NCBI RefSeq assembly: GCF_900090045.1
Contig: NC_041781.1
Location: 62,001-126,000, forward strand
Length of the DNA stretch: 64,000 bases
Source: Plasmodium malariae
Taxonomy: Eukaryota > Apicomplexa > Aconoidasida > Haemosporida > Plasmodiidae
Direction of reading: 5' to 3'
Translations under genes and position numbers: made by a program
Shown: piece after piece, positions 1 through 13,887 of the stretch
Layout: every line of letters begins with the position of its first letter
Numbering within the stretch: position 1 is the first letter of the stretch
The notes under the pieces: generated by a model
What the model was told of the DNA's origin: nothing
Databases searched by the model: none
The model's input: only the letters and a program-made list of their open reading frames with translations

Positions 1-10
1 TTTTATTTAA

Positions 11-488
11 ATATTTTCGGGAAAAACAAAGTCTTCACTTTGTAAATCTTATAAATTCACTATATTTATACCAGAAGTATATTTAAAACAAAAGATAACG
101 GAATATGGATTATCAGAAAAAAATAAAAATTTTATTTGGGAAATATGTCTTAGTAGATGGAAAAAGAAATGATATAAGATTTTAAAAAGTAAAAGAATTC
201 ATGACCTGAAAAAAAAGCAAGAATTTAATATATTTTTGAACAAATTTGAGGATAAAGGATGTGTTACAATCCCAATATGTAATAAGAATATCAATCAGAA
301 CTTTATGATGTATTCACTAGTTGGAGCAAAGATTAATGTATATAATGGTTTAAAAAAACATGAATCATATTATATATTCCGATTATAAATGGAGAAAAAG
401 GTGGTGCGTTATGGAAATGGCGCTTAATAATAACATTTTTACATTAATATTTAAAAAATGGCTCATAAGAGAAGAAAGGATGTACTAA
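11..488 (+). pseudogene. Trp-containing coding relic, family not recognised
   Basis: A reading frame is open from 11 to 385 except for one TGA at 170-172. It has protein-like composition, with charged residues, scattered Cys and the segment FIWEICLSRWKKK. The frame stops at 386, but the next frame continues at once with the Trp-rich stretch DYKWRKRWCVMEMALNN and ends at a TAA at 486-488. One nonsense codon plus one frameshift is what a decayed exon looks like. The 5' part is cut off by the window edge. I do not recognise the family. The tryptophans recall STP1/SURFIN or tryptophan-rich antigen domains, but no conserved motif confirms this. Confidence 0.35.
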
Positions 489-2289
489 AAAGTGAAGCAG
501 TAAAAAAAACTGGTAGGTAATTTACAAAAATTTTATTTATTTAAATATATTAATTGTAAAGAAAAAACGAATAATGGATAAACTCCTTTTTCCTAATTTA
601 TAAAAGTATTCATTTGTTAAGTAAATTGAAAATAAAAACAATGGAATTTACAGAATAATGAGAAAAAGACTATAAATTGGAATGCAAATATAAATATTAT
701 AAACCACGATATATCTAAGAATAAATATTAAAACACTTATAAAATTTTTTTCCATTTAGGTACTAAAATTAGAAAATTCCATTGGTTCACTATTTAGATT
801 TTATGCTTACATTTATACGCTTAAGTTTCAGATTTTATATTATAATGAAGTAGAGAATAGTGCAACGAAATGAAACGTTGAAAAACATGTTAATCAGTCA
901 TACTTTTCATTAAATGTTAGTCATAAATGTTCGATATATCAAAAAGAGTTTGTATAATTTTAAAAATATTATTAAATAATTGAATTTATAATAACACATT
1001 AATAAAATCTGCATAATTAGAATTAATTACCATAGTTGTTTAGAAAAAACTAAAATAAGCGTATAATTCTCACTATAATAATAGGTTTATATAATTTTCC
1101 TATCTAAAAATTCATCAGAAAAAAAAAATTAACTAAATTATGTAAAAAAATAAAAGGTGCAAGATTTATTATCTATAAAATTGATATTTCTTTATTTTGA
1201 ATTAAACAATTATGTTACCTTATATATATCAAAAATTCAGTACATAAAATATAAATATTACTGAAATATGTAAGTAATAGCAAAAAAATAATCAAGAAAT
1301 AACATATAATTTTTGAAATATTTAATCCAAAATAAATTAATAATATTTATATTAATATAAAAACATACTTTAGTTATTAAGTTTATACATATTTATTATA
1401 TAACCATCATTTCAAATAATTCGATATATATCTTGCTTTGTAATTATTCATATGTTGAAGTAATAAATAAGATAATATATAAACAAAATATAAGTGATAA
1501 TATATTTTATGAGTATTAACCCTTAATACATTTAAAATAAACATAAAATATCACATATATGGCTAGTCTATAATTATAAAAATTATTATAAAAAATGTAG
1601 TTGTTCCGTTGTTAATTTGAAAATTTTAATTATATGTATCAATTCGACTTACTCTAATTAATAATAAAAATAAGATATATTGTTATTTTAAAACATGAAT
1701 GCAATAATCATACAACAATATTGTAGCAAAGTAACAAAATGATTATATTAGCTTAGAAAATATGAATAGAATTAAGCAGAACTACTTTGACATATATTTT
1801 CAGTAAAAGCATATATATATATATATATCTTATATGCTTCAGTTCTGCCAGTTAATACGAAAACTTTATATTCTCCTAATAAACTTTAAAATGACAAACC
1901 TTACAATCTAAATAAATATAAATATTACCTATTAATATGTGATTAAAACTAATTCATAAACTTAATTTTTTAATAATATAAAAAAATAAAAGCAATATAA
2001 AATATATGTATGTATCTTCAATATAATATACATTAAATTAATTTATAATGAATAGAATCAACTATATAATTATGAACAATAATAATATAGTAATTGGTTT
2101 TTATTCGTGAAATAATTATGAAGTTTCATAATACACAAATTATTAAACAATTATAAATTTTTCATATTCGAAAAATATATTATTTCATTATATATTTATA
2201 CTTCATAATTACTGATTAAAATAAAAATCAAAATATTTTGGGAATATTTTTTCAATAAATATATTTTTTTATATATTTCTAATAAAAGA
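489..2289. other. gene-free A+T-rich spacer
   Basis: I see no supported gene on either strand. The stretch is low-complexity A+T-rich DNA with short TA runs. The only structured element is the inverted repeat at 1776-1848, listed separately. Confidence 0.7.
1776..1848. repeat. nested inverted repeat around a TA run
   Basis: Outer arms GCAGAACT (1776-1783) and AGTTCTGC (1841-1848) are perfect reverse complements. Inside them AAGCATATA and TATATGCTT form a second stem around an alternating TA run. This could form a hairpin or cruciform, or be the edge of a small repeat. Chance pairing is easy in such biased DNA, but the outer arms are not A+T-only. Confidence 0.5.
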
Positions 2290-2400
2290 TATTATATAAA
2301 ATAAATATTAATGGCGTTTTTAAGTAAAAATATATATAACCGTGCAACACAATGATCCCATATAATTTTATTAAATATTAAACTAAAGGCGTTTATTAAT
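2290..2400 (-). repeat. shared 3'-flank element of superfamily genes
   Basis: About 540 bases beyond the stop codon of the fam-m gene lies an ATAAATATTAA...TTTT block followed by TA-rich sequence. Similar blocks lie 550-590 bases beyond other superfamily genes, near 5830, 17870, 21455, 35460, 58045 and 61635. The conserved position suggests a duplicated unit that includes 3' sequence. Confidence 0.4.
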
Positions 2401-2847
2401 TTAAAAAAAATAATATAATTTCTTTTAATTGCCTTAGCAAAAAATAATTTTAGAATATATGATGTTACATAATAGGAGACAATAATTTTTAGTTATAATG
2501 TAATTTAACTGAGTTTTATGATATTTTATGAATAATTCTGCTATTTGCTCCCCTTAAAGCAACGACATATATTGTCTATTGAAATTTATTTATTACACAA
2601 ATATATTTATTATAAGTATTTTTAGTTAAGCTTCAATTATGTGTTAAAATACAAATTAAAAAAATTTTTAACTTCCAAATTCCTAAAAAGACGAGGAACA
2701 TATATTGTTGTGTGCCAAACAGACTAATTCTCTTCATGCGAATTTACAATATTTTAGAAATTATAAGTATTCGTATTAAGAATATCACTAAATATATTAC
2801 AGACATTACTCATAATAAAGAATTAATTACAAAAATATATAACTCTA

Positions 2848-3756
2848 TTAATATGCACTTTGTTCAGACATCAATTTAATTTTATTATATTTTTCATTAT
2901 TTGCTAAGACTCTACAAATTCCTATTACAAGCACAATAATCAATATTAGCATAAGTGCACCATATAATGTTAAATAAATAGAGGTCTTTAGCGTTGTGTC
3001 CCACGTTTTTACATATTCATACAAAGTTTTCAATATATTATCCGTTTCAAGTTTTTCCAACGTCTTTTTCAAATACTTTAATCTTGGTAATACATCAATT
3101 GCTGCTGCAAACAAGGAAAAAATAACAAACATAGCAACTCCAATACCATACTTCCTAAATCTTATTTTTCTTAAAGATATATCGCAAACCCTCCTGTTCC
3201 TTTCAAGAAAATTATCGTAATCTTTTTTTTTAATCCATTTTTTTTCAAAATGAAAATGTTTTCCATCAAACATTCCATTGTTATAATCTATTACTTCCAT
3301 ATAGTATTGTGCCTTATTTAATGAACTTTTATCAGATTTTTTGTTTTTTCCTTTGTTCCCTTTTTCATTAATAGTTATATCATACTTTTCATGCTCATTA
3401 TTATTGGATTTATTCTGTTTTAACCCTAAAATATGCGAATCCTTATCCTGTTTATATCTTGCTAATAATCGAAAGGTTATTGTATCTAAATTTCTTCCAT
3501 GATTGTATTTCGCATCCGCGAATTTATTAAATGTTCGCTAAAAAAAAAATTAATAAATTAAATTCATTTTATTTAAAGGATAAATAATTAATTCAACGAA
3601 ATTTTAGAAATTAAAGTAGAATATGCAATAATCGTATAAAGAATATATCCTTATATAGTATTATCAAACCAAATCATTGTTAAAATGACATATACATGTT
3701 ACAAGGACTAAGACAGAAGATTTAATAAATAAGATAGTCTTAATTATTTGCACCAT
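2848..3756 (-). CDS. fam-m-type two-transmembrane exported protein, intact
   Basis: This is a two-exon gene on the minus strand: exon 1 at 3756-3670 (29 codons, ATG, phase-0 GT donor) and exon 2 at 3537-2848 (AG acceptor, in frame), giving 258 residues. Exon 1 is a hydrophobic signal peptide ending HFNNDL. A relaxed export motif FRLLAR begins near residue 51, with Arg at residue 52 and a basic residue where canonical PEXEL has E/Q/D. The fam-m hallmark MFDGKHFHFEKKWIKKK lies near residues 118-134. Two membrane segments lie near 159-179 and 216-239, and the tail ends NEKYNKIKLMSEQSAY. The Met at 3300 is internal, not the start: the frame runs open back to the acceptor, and relatives have Thr there. 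It is probably exported to the red cell; the function is unknown. Confidence 0.88.
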
Positions 3757-6406
3757 TATACATATCTTTAATATTCTAATAAATTAAGGAAAGAATTAAT
3801 AATAGTATAATATGCTTCAAAAGATCAATAAAGCTATAATTATTTTATAACAATTTTTTGCTGTTTTCTCTGTAAAAAAATAATAAAAATCATATAAATA
3901 AAACATCTATTACAACATCCCTATCGAAAATAATTTTAAATATATATCATAAAATTTTAATCCTATTTTTTATAAAAAATTAACTCTCATTAAGATAAAA
4001 TAATTTCATTTATACTTAAATATTTTAAAACTATAATTTTATTATAAAATATAAACAATTATGTAATTCTTTTTATTAATTTTTTCCAAAATAAAATAAA
4101 AAAAATATATAATTATTGAATTTATGTAGAATATATAACGTATAGAATACAGTTAATATACTGTTCTATAAATGAAAACTATAGGTACATTTCGTACAGA
4201 TACTATATAACTAATAATTCCATTAGTATAAATAATTTATTTCAGAAGCACCTCTTATTATTTTTAAAAAATATTTATTATTTTAACAGAATAATAATGG
4301 TAATAATATACTAATAGAATAATATTTTGTGTTACATTAATCATTACAGAACCTTTACGTAATCCCTGAGCACATACTATCTTATATAGTATTATATATA
4401 TATTCTACTATCTGATATAAGCAGTAACATTTATTTTAAATACCAAAAAAACTGACTTTTTAATATTCTACCATAATTTTTGAATATTAAAATTGTAAAT
4501 TATGTTTAAAATATACCATTATAATTAATGAAAAATCTTTATATTCATCTACTTAATTTTTTACATATTTTTTTTAATTAATTTTTTCTCATATAGAAGA
4601 AACATTCACATACGAAAAAAAAAAAATAAATAAACATTGTCAAAATATAAGTATTTGTTTTTTCTGTGAATATACTAATTTGATAAATGGACTAAAATAT
4701 TTTAATATTTATTATTAAAAATTATATATATGCAATTTTTATTAAAATTTTTATTATTTATATTTTTATTTTCCATATATATCAGTCTAATTTTGTATAG
4801 TTCCTATGTATACTTTTTCAAAGAAAAATTGTGCAATGATTATTTCTTTGACTATACTGCACTTTTAAAATATTATATAAAGGTGATAATTCAAAAGTAT
4901 ATTAATATTTTATTGTTATTTTCATGTGAATACATAGAAAATTATATATAAAAAATAAAGTTTAATCATGAAAATTACTTGAGGAATTGTTGCATGGAGT
5001 TTCTCATTCATTATGATTATTTAGATAAAACGTTTTCAAAAAAATATATTTGTCATTTTGATATAATTTATTAATACCTATCAAACGAATAATAAAAATA
5101 TTACCAATTTATAAATCATTTATCAAATAATAATTCTTTTTTAATTTTTATTTTGTTTATAGAACTTTTATTATTAATTTGATAAAATTACTAATGGTTA
5201 ATATACAATTTATGTAAACATATATATATTTATGAAATAGTGTTAAGTTTTAACTTAATATATTTACAAAAAGAGTAAACAATAAAACTTATATATAATA
5301 CTTATCTATGTATTATTATTTTAAAGGGAAAATAACTGAATTGTTTTTCATTACCCTTAATGAAAATAGTTATAGATATATAATACATTCTTAGAAGTCT
5401 ACAATTATGAAAAAAAACAATATTATATAGATAACGATTTCAATATACAATTTATTAATATCAAATTACATATAATTAAGTAATTTTATCCTTTAGCGAC
5501 GTAAAAAATAATAAAATTTATATAGCTTATTTATTTATAGATTATCAATATAAATTAAATTTAATTACTTTTATAAAAACTGAATTAACTCCAGAAGTAA
5601 GCACAATAATAAAAAGATGAATAGCGTTAACTGTTCATTTACATAAGAATAAAAATAAATTCAATTTTATTAAACAATATCTAATAACCCATACACAATA
5701 AAGTTATTTTTATATACATTTATTTTTTTCCTTTTTAAACTAAGAAAAAATAGCTAAAAATTGATAAAACCACCTATAAAATATGTATTATTTATAACAC
5801 ATATCTCATAAAACTTAATTTATAGAGTAATTAATATTTCTTTTTGAGCAAATATATATATATATACAATTATCTGCAACAAAATACATACACTTCCTAT
5901 AATTAAATACAAAACAAGTCATATTAATTTTTAATTTTAAATAAGTAAAACACAGTTTTTGAATTATATGGACATATAATAATTTTGAACTGGAACAAGT
6001 GAAAAATTGAAAAATATTATTTCATACAGTTCAAATGTAAAGTAACTTATGGCTTAAATTAAACAATATATATTGTACTATTATAAATTCATTTAAACAC
6101 TCATACATATATTTTTTATGAAAATATATATAAATATACAAATATGTATTTACGCCATAATATTTAATAAACATAAATAATAATTTAAATAAATAATGAA
6201 AAACAATCGCACATTCAAATTTAAACAAATTTAGAAATATATATTTTTACTGTTGTATATCAAAAAAGCCTTGTTCATGTGGATACAATTGACAAAAATT
6301 AATCAATTATGGGTAGGTTTAATAGCTATATAACTAAAGACATTACAGTTATTACTTCACATTAAATACGTCCTTATAGAAAGAATCATATTTCTTTTTA
6401 TTCATT
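3757..6406. other. intergenic spacer between doublet partners
   Basis: No supported gene. It carries the 5' flank of the fam-m gene, including the -390 block, and the 3' flank of the fam-l gene. It aligns by eye with 59516-62228. The open frame at 4730-4951 lies inside this duplicated flank, is almost only hydrophobic A+T codons and is not kept in the other copy. Confidence 0.65.
4118..4170 (-). promoter_or_regulatory. conserved upstream block of superfamily gene
   Basis: The block contains TATGTAGAATATATAACG, then TATAGAATACAG and ACTGTTCTATA on the plus strand. It lies about 389 bases upstream of the ATG at 3756. Equivalent blocks lie upstream of seven other family genes at 388-413 bases. 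Confidence 0.5.
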
Positions 6407-7437
6407 TTACCCTTTTCTAAACTTAATTTTTTCATACTTTTTAACTTTTTTATGGTAGTAAAAAATACCTAATATACATGTGACACCTATTATAAAGATG
6501 GGTATGAAGTATATAAGAAAACCAAAGAAACCGGTTATATAAGAATATTTATCTATATTAGTACTGCCTCCATTCCGTGCTACTTTAGAAGCTGATTTAA
6601 AGAACGAACCAAAAGGGGACTTTTTCAACCATTGATGTAAAGGATTTAAGAATTTTTGTAAAGGTGTCACACCATCTGTGGTTGTTGATACCACTGTTGT
6701 AGCTGTTGTAGCAATAATATTCAATACTTTAAACAACCCCCCTATAAGTCCACAATTCGCGTATAAATCCAGTATAAGTAATATACATAACAACAAAACA
6801 AATAATATAGGTAATGTTATTCGAAATCCGTACTTTTTACGTATTATTTTTTGGTAAGTGTTATTACGAATCGTCCTATTGTTTTTAAGAAAATCCAAAT
6901 AATCTTGTTCTTTGAATATTTTTTTTTCCATACGGGAATATTTTTTTGTTTCAAATATACAAGATTTATTTTTCTTTCCTTTTTTACTGAATTCCATATT
7001 ATTTGATGAACTTCTATTTGGTTTTCTTTTTAATTTTGCAAATATTTGTTCATTGTTATATATATCTTTTTTTTCGTCCATTCCATTATTTGAATTGACT
7101 TCATTTAAACTCACAATAAATGTATCGTTATTGTGTTTACATTTTGAAAGTAATCGATAATTCCTTATATTTAATTTATTACTATGCTTACAATTCTCAT
7201 CCGGTGATTTATAAGGCTCACTCTAAAAAAATAAAATAAATATTTATAATTTAAAAGCACCTACAACATTATAATAAAAAAAAAGTAATAATAAAAATAA
7301 ATAACAAAGAAAAGGAATAATGCAAAAATACTTAAATAATATAATCATACAACATCATCGTCAAAATGGTATATCCATGTTAAAAGGAAAAAAAAAGAAA
7401 TATTAATAAATATGAGCAACTTAAATTTTTGTTCCAT
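6407..7437 (-). CDS. fam-l-type two-transmembrane exported protein, intact
   Basis: Exon 1 is 7437-7351 (29 codons, starting MEQKFKLL, donor GTATGA). Exon 2 is 7222-6407 (acceptor TTTTTTAG), giving 300 residues. Exon 1 is a hydrophobic signal peptide. The export-type motif is YRLLSK, with Arg at residue 52. The fam-l hallmark MEKKIFKEQDYLDFLKNNR lies near 127-145. Membrane segments lie near 165-185 and 259-285, and the C-terminus is KKVKKYEKIKFRKG. A loop of about 70 residues between the membrane segments has a Thr-rich stretch (ATTATTVVSTTTDG). The GTG at 7114 is inside exon 2 and is not a start. Its fam-m partner is downstream on the same strand, so the two form a doublet. Confidence 0.9.
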
Positions 7438-10048
7438 TATATAAATTTTATATATTATAATATATTAAAATAAAAAACAATTACATTAGTATAATATACA
7501 TTTAATAGTGGACACTACAACTATGTTGTTAATTTATAATTATTCTATTATTCTATCTTCATAAAAAATAATTAAATATATGTATGATACATTCTATAAA
7601 ACAGAAAGAGAAAAATAAATATTATAATATATTTTATAATTTTTATTTTTATTTTATTCCTTAAAAATTAATTTAATTACAATAATATAATTTGTTTTAA
7701 TTTATATATATTTAAAATATATACTTTAGTTACCTAGAACAGATAGTAAATAAATGTTATTAGTAATACTTTTCCAAAAAAAAAATATATATTTTTTTTT
7801 TATATTTGTAGATATTGAAATTGTATACAGTATAGAATATAGAGAATATAGATATAATTTATTGTTCTATTTATTATTTGAATAATTACTGATTTTAATA
7901 TTTTCTTAATTATTATTTTAATTTCATAAATATAATACATACAAAAAATTGGATATTTCTGATATAAAACCACAGTTTTCTAACGATATAATAATAGTAA
8001 AAATAAATTAAAAAAGGAATAATTTGCTAAATAGTTTTGTTCTATATTAAGTATGGAACATAATTTAGTCACGCTTTAAACAAATATATAGTCTTATATT
8101 CTATAACATATTTAGAAATGTTAATAAAACCCTATATAATATATGTACAATTTACATTTTAAAAATAAATAAAGGACTATTTTTTATTCGAGTATAGTAA
8201 TTCTTAAAATTTCTAATTATTCATTTTATTTTATATCACAATTTCTTTATGTAGTTTTTTAAATTCATTTATTTAATATATACATTCAGAAAAAATATTA
8301 ACATAGCAAAAAAAAAAGAAAAAAATTTTTTTTTAAAATTTTTATTAGAAGATATTCAATTTTTTATATTTATCCTTTCAAATATTATTATAAATTTTAC
8401 TATTTCCAAGTTTATTTATTCGATAAAAAAGAAATATTTAATATTCTACATGATTTAAGCAATAAAGTTTCACATTTACATTCCTTATTATTAATAAATA
8501 AAATATCAATCATAATTGGGATATTAAATTAAAAATTACAAAGTGGTACTTTTAAAAAATAAATAAATCACTCCTAAGACACTTATACTTATTAAAAAAT
8601 TATATAATATATAATTAATAATTTCGTACATATTATAGATTAATATTTTACTTAATATATATAAGAGCTTATACCATTTATAATAGCATAATTATACATG
8701 AATGAATTGACTTATATATACAATAGTGATTTGCGTTTTACTAACATTATATTTCTATATAGAGGATGATAAAACTTTTCAGAAAATTTTGAGATCTTTC
8801 TGTAAACTATTTATACGTTTGCGCATATTTAAGATCATATTATTGCTATGGAAAACTTATCTATAAAAAAAAAATGAAAAGCAATACAAATATATAAATT
8901 ATGATCCATATGAATGCTTGTTATGGAAAAAGATATATATAATTTTAAATCTTATTTATTTTTTATTTAATTTCTAATTAAATTTCATTAATAATATATT
9001 AATAATTTTCAATATTCATTTATTCTTTAAGATACAACAAAAATAGTAATAGTTTTATGGTCATAATCAATTATCGGACTAACGCAACTTTAAAAATATA
9101 TTTACTTTATATATTCCAAAAAGAAATATATATTTTTTATTATAGAAATTTAGGTAATTTTTATAATAGACAATTAAATCAATAAATTAAATTCAAAATT
9201 AATATGACCTATGATTCGTAATTACCTGTTTAATTATAAAACTTTATGAACATTAAAATCAATAATGTTCTAATAATAATTTATTCTTAAAATTAAAATA
9301 ACATTATAATATTATAACAATATCATAAATGAAATAGGAAAATATATAAAAATTTAATAAAAATATTCTTATATTAAGTTCTAATATATATATTTTTCAA
9401 GATATTCTTTTACAGAAATTATTTATTATATGTATATTTAAATAAAAAATACATGTAAATTAAATAAAATATAAAGTTTCAGTTTTATTAAATGGAAAAC
9501 AAAATGAAACATTTAAATTAAAACTAATATACAATATGTTTCTTAGAAAAATTTTTAAAATACTTAAATTCTTAAAATAGGAAAAATAAAAAAGAGAAAA
9601 TAAGATTCATAAATATATATATTACCTCATTAGTTAGAGTGACACATTATATATAACATTCTGTATTAGATTTAATAAATGCAAATATGTTAATATAAAA
9701 ATATAGATTAAACATATATAATCATATTTTTATCCTATAAAGCACATACATTGTAATGAATATAGAGAAATATTAATTTCTCATTTTTATAAAAAACAAT
9801 ATATATGTTAAGTGAGATTAATAAATAACTTCAACATATTACATCATAATTCGGAAACATGTATAAAAATATGCTACTTTTATAAATATTTAGCGTATTT
9901 ATTTTTACCCTTATTTATAAATATATATTCGTATATTATATTGTTTCTTAAATAAAAAATATATGTGTCTAACGCTTAAATATTTTGAAAACATATATCT
10001 ATTCATAATAATATAAATTTTTATTAGTTACATGAAAAACATTTTTCT
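7438..10048. other. gene-free A+T-rich spacer
   Basis: It holds the 5' flank of the fam-l gene with its conserved block at 7821-7870. Beyond that I see no supported gene on either strand, only low-complexity sequence. Confidence 0.65.
7821..7870 (-). promoter_or_regulatory. conserved upstream block of superfamily gene
   Basis: It contains TATAGAATATAGAGAATATA followed by ATTGTTCTAT on the plus strand, about 394 bases upstream of the ATG at 7437. It matches the spacing seen at the other family genes. Confidence 0.5.
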
Positions 10049-10655
10049 TCAAAGCAGTGTTTTAATATAAATATATTTTAAGTAAATTTTATTTATCTTC
10101 AATGTGGGTAATGAGAATTTAACCAAGATATTAATAACCATAGAAAAACCTAAAATAACTAACAATACAGAAATAAGTGTAAATTTATCATAGATTTCTA
10201 AGAACAAAAGTAATAATGATCCTGTTATCAAAAGTCTTATTGACATAGAAAATGCTAAAAAGACTCTCATGCATATTACATCTATTAATATATTTTTCCT
10301 AACAGAATAGTTCCATTTTATGTATTATATATAAAGAAATAAATTCTCTATATAATAGTTTTTCAAAAAAAATTCTGTCGCTAAAAAAAACATTTTTATG
10401 TGACAGAAGTTTATTTCTTGACAAAAATTTTTGGATTCACTGTATGAAACAAATTTATTTGTATATTAAATTTTCCCATAATACTATAATTCGCAATTAG
10501 AAGTCTGATTCTTTTAATGAACGTATCTATTTATAAGTAACATATTTTTCAAAGCCAAAATTTTTGTTTCTGTCTTATTTTCTATTATTAATCTAAGTGT
10601 TCATGAACTGAATGTTCTTTCTTCATTCTTTTTATTATCTAAGTATTCATCGCAT
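10049..10655 (-). pseudogene. decayed two-transmembrane exported-type gene
   Basis: An open stretch (10049 to about 10325) encodes a basic N-side (KWNYSVRKN) and two long hydrophobic segments. Upstream on the same strand, to about 10655, lies protein-like sequence interrupted by several stops and a frame change, including DEYLDNKKNEERTFSS, then LRLIIENKTETK, which has an RxIxE arrangement, and KNMLLINRYVH. This is the order of an exported protein with two membrane segments, heavily decayed. No clean signal exon was found. It may be an old fam-l/fam-m-like copy, but no family hallmark survives. Confidence 0.35.
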
Positions 10656-13500
10656 ATACATTACATGTATAAGAAAATGTTTTAAATATTCATAATTTGA
10701 TAAATTTATTTAAACACTAAATATATCTTTTTTTTTGTTGTATGTATATATATAGTATAAATTAAAATATAAAGAGAATTTATTTCTGTTTTATCATTTT
10801 ATTGCATTGTAGAAATAATAACTTAACCAAATAAAACACATAAATGTAGGAGTTTTAAATAATACAACTAATTCTTCTTATCAATTTGGTATTCATTAAT
10901 ATTATAATATCTTTAATTCTGTAAACAATTTTCTATATAATTACAAAGTATTATTAGTAAAATTAAAGTATTGGCGTTCACATTTAACTTTATTATACCT
11001 TTTAAAAAAATACTAAAATCCATATATAAAATCCATATATAATATTCAACAAAAAAAATTAAACATAAAAATGTTTTAGTAAATATTTTCAATAAAACTA
11101 TTTATAGCAAATACAAAATCAAATAAAATGGTTATTGGTGAAACTAATTTTATTAATGAATTCTTATATATATATATATTTTAACATTTTAAATGAACAA
11201 TTCTAAAAATTTGTCGTTAATATTTTCCACAAAAAAAATAAAATAAAATGGATCTTTTAGTGAATAAATATATTTTTTTATAATTAGTATAGACAAATTA
11301 GATTCAATGGGAACAGATACATTATCATGTATTAAGAATATAGTTATTAATATATTGTTGAGCTTTATAATAATGAGATTAGATATTTCTACATATTATA
11401 CCATTAAAATATTACTTTAATGTTGAAAAACATGAATTATGGTATATCTTATAATAATATTCACACAAAAAATAAAAATTAAATAAAAAAAGGAAAAAAA
11501 TTTTTTAAAAACCATTTATAATCTAATATTTGCCATATACCTACGACATATAGAATATATATATTAGAATAATTTTGTTACTTGATTCTAGTATTTAGTT
11601 CACCTACAAATTTTTGATGTTTTGAAAATTACTATCCAATTCAACTTTTTTATATATATGTACATATTATTATAAACGGTATACCATAATTTTTATATAA
11701 TTTTATATAATTCATTTTATTTATTATAACTAGAAAGCAATTTAGTAAACTTAGTAATTAGGTAATTTTATAATAATTATTTTTTTTTTTGTAAATAAAA
11801 TAATCATATTTTTATATGTTTTATATGAATAATAATATTTAAAAAATACTATTCTAAAGAGGAAATGTAATGAAAAAATATATTTAAAAAGTAAATTAAA
11901 TATTAATTATAATAATAAAATGATTTTAGATAATATAAGTTACATTATAGAATATTATTGATCAGAAAAATGAAAGAAAACGTATAAAAGAACATAAAAT
12001 AAAATTTAGTAAATTTTGTATTGCGTGTTTATACCTTTGGACATTCTCATAAGCTGTAGAACAAAGTACATATTTGTTATTGATTTAAAAATAAATAGGA
12101 TACAAAATAATATATTAAATTACATCTACTTTGTATCTTACATAAATATATAAGTTATTTTATGAAATATATCTATAAAAGCAGAAATAATTATATTCCA
12201 TACTGTTTGTTGATTATAGTGAATGCAGATAATTATAAAAATATAAAATATTAAATATATTATTTTCAATGTATAATAATATGATACTAATTTGTATAAT
12301 AAAATTACCTTTCTAAAATATTATTAAAAATGAATATAAAAAATCTTTAAATTTTTATTCTGTTATAAAATGAATATTCTCTTACTGGATTGTATAAAAA
12401 TAGAATAGTTTCTTTTTTACTTTAAGGATCCATATGCATGTATTATATTCATGAATATAAACATATTTAAAATTATTCTGGATTTAAATTCTTTAAATGT
12501 TTGTTTTATTTTTATGTTCCTTATTTTGTTAAAATTAAAAACTCCTGTTTATATAAAAACTATAAGTGAACACCTTATTAAATAATATTACCTATTATTA
12601 GGAATATATAACGTTAAGAATTATATAAACGTATTAGCTTATATATATTAACTTTTTTCTAAATTTACATATAATCAATTAATGTAATAATTTTTTGGAG
12701 CATTTAGTTTTTCTAAATTCTTTCTATGCACTATATATTTATTTGAAATATTCAAGTTTATTTAAAATAAATAATTATACATATTAAAAAAATTAAAGAA
12801 TCATCTATAAATAATTTCCATTGTTTCTTGAAACATACAATTAATTCTTAAGTATATGTGTTCAACATAAATAAGTAGTATTAATAAATATTCATATTTA
12901 TTGTATATATGTATATCTATTAACTCATATATACATATATATTTAGATTAATCCCCTAATACGTGGTTAATTTTTGTAGATATAATGTCACTTGTAATAA
13001 TAATTTCTCATATATATGCCTCTTATATTAATAATTTATGTTATTGCAAATTAGGTTTCTTATAAACATTGTAATAATAATGGCATATATAACCTTTTTA
13101 ATTTCAATATTTTATTTAAAAATAAATTAATATATGTTATACATATACCCAGTGAAATTATTATTTTCCCATTGTTTCATTGAGTAATAATTTTACAATC
13201 AATTTTATTATAGAACTAATATACCTTTTCTACAATTCTATTTCAACTATAATATTCTATGAAGTATGTTTACACAATCATACATTTGATAAAATATTCT
13301 TTAAAACGAGAACCGTTTTAATTTATATTTACATGTAATTAATTCTACATAAGTACTTTTCTGACATTTCTTTATTCTAATTAATATATTTTTTTCAAAA
13401 CATATTAAATCTTTCCATATTAGCAATGAGTTTATGTACATTAATCTAAAGTAATGTTTGCAAAAAAAAAAAAAACAATAATTATAATTTTATATTTTTC
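10656..13500. other. gene-free A+T-rich spacer
   Basis: I see no supported gene, RNA or strong repeat on either strand. Composition is uniformly A+T-rich with short TA runs. Confidence 0.65.
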
Positions 13501-13887
13501 TTTTTCATGCCAAATGAATAAGTTCATTATATATACACATTCATAAGTAATTTGTGTTCTCATATTTTTTATTGATATCTGTGTATACATCCTTACATAC
13601 TTGTTTATTTGTTATGAATATTATAAACATGTACATCCATTTGCATGTCACCTTATGCATACATACATGTATGCGTATATGTAAACTGTTTTCAGAAGAC
13701 TCCAACGAACTTATAATATGTACATTTTCCATTTATAACTTTGTATATTATACTTTTCCAATTTTTACTTTCCATTTCGTGCTTTCTTAAAGCTTACAAC
13801 CAATATCCTAATTAAATAACTGTAAAAGAAACATTAATAAAGGCAGTTAAATGTAAAATTACAATTTTAACGTAATATAAATCGGAG

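Larger units (their letters stand above)
2290..7870 (-). repeat. fam-m/fam-l doublet unit, copy A of a segmental duplication
   Basis: This block carries a fam-m gene and, upstream of it in the transcribed sense, a fam-l gene, with their 3' and 5' flanks. A second copy of the same order and spacing lies at about 58030-63640. Stop-to-distal-start spans are 4,590 and 4,577 bases. Intergenic landmarks recur at matching offsets: the phrase ATAAATGGACTAA at about 4684 and 60473, a TTAATTAATTTT...ATAGAAGAAACAT block at about 4574 and 60375, and TTATTTATAGATT near 5530 and 61340. The block edges are approximate because they are set by eye. Confidence 0.6.

Noticed and set aside
3300..3300. Internal Met, GTG or TTG codons as starts of the exported proteins (3300, 7114, 19220, 54349)
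   Set aside because: In each case the frame extends upstream to a splice acceptor and joins a conserved signal-peptide exon.
4730..4951. Plus-strand open frame of 73 codons
   Set aside because: It lies in the duplicated 5' flank of the fam-m gene, consists almost only of hydrophobic A+T codons and has no counterpart frame in the homologous flank near 60.5 kb.
13554..13790. Overlapping open frames on both strands (13541-13732 minus and 13554-13790 plus)
   Set aside because: They arise from CATACATG-type low-complexity phrases that stay open in several frames; no motif or splice context.
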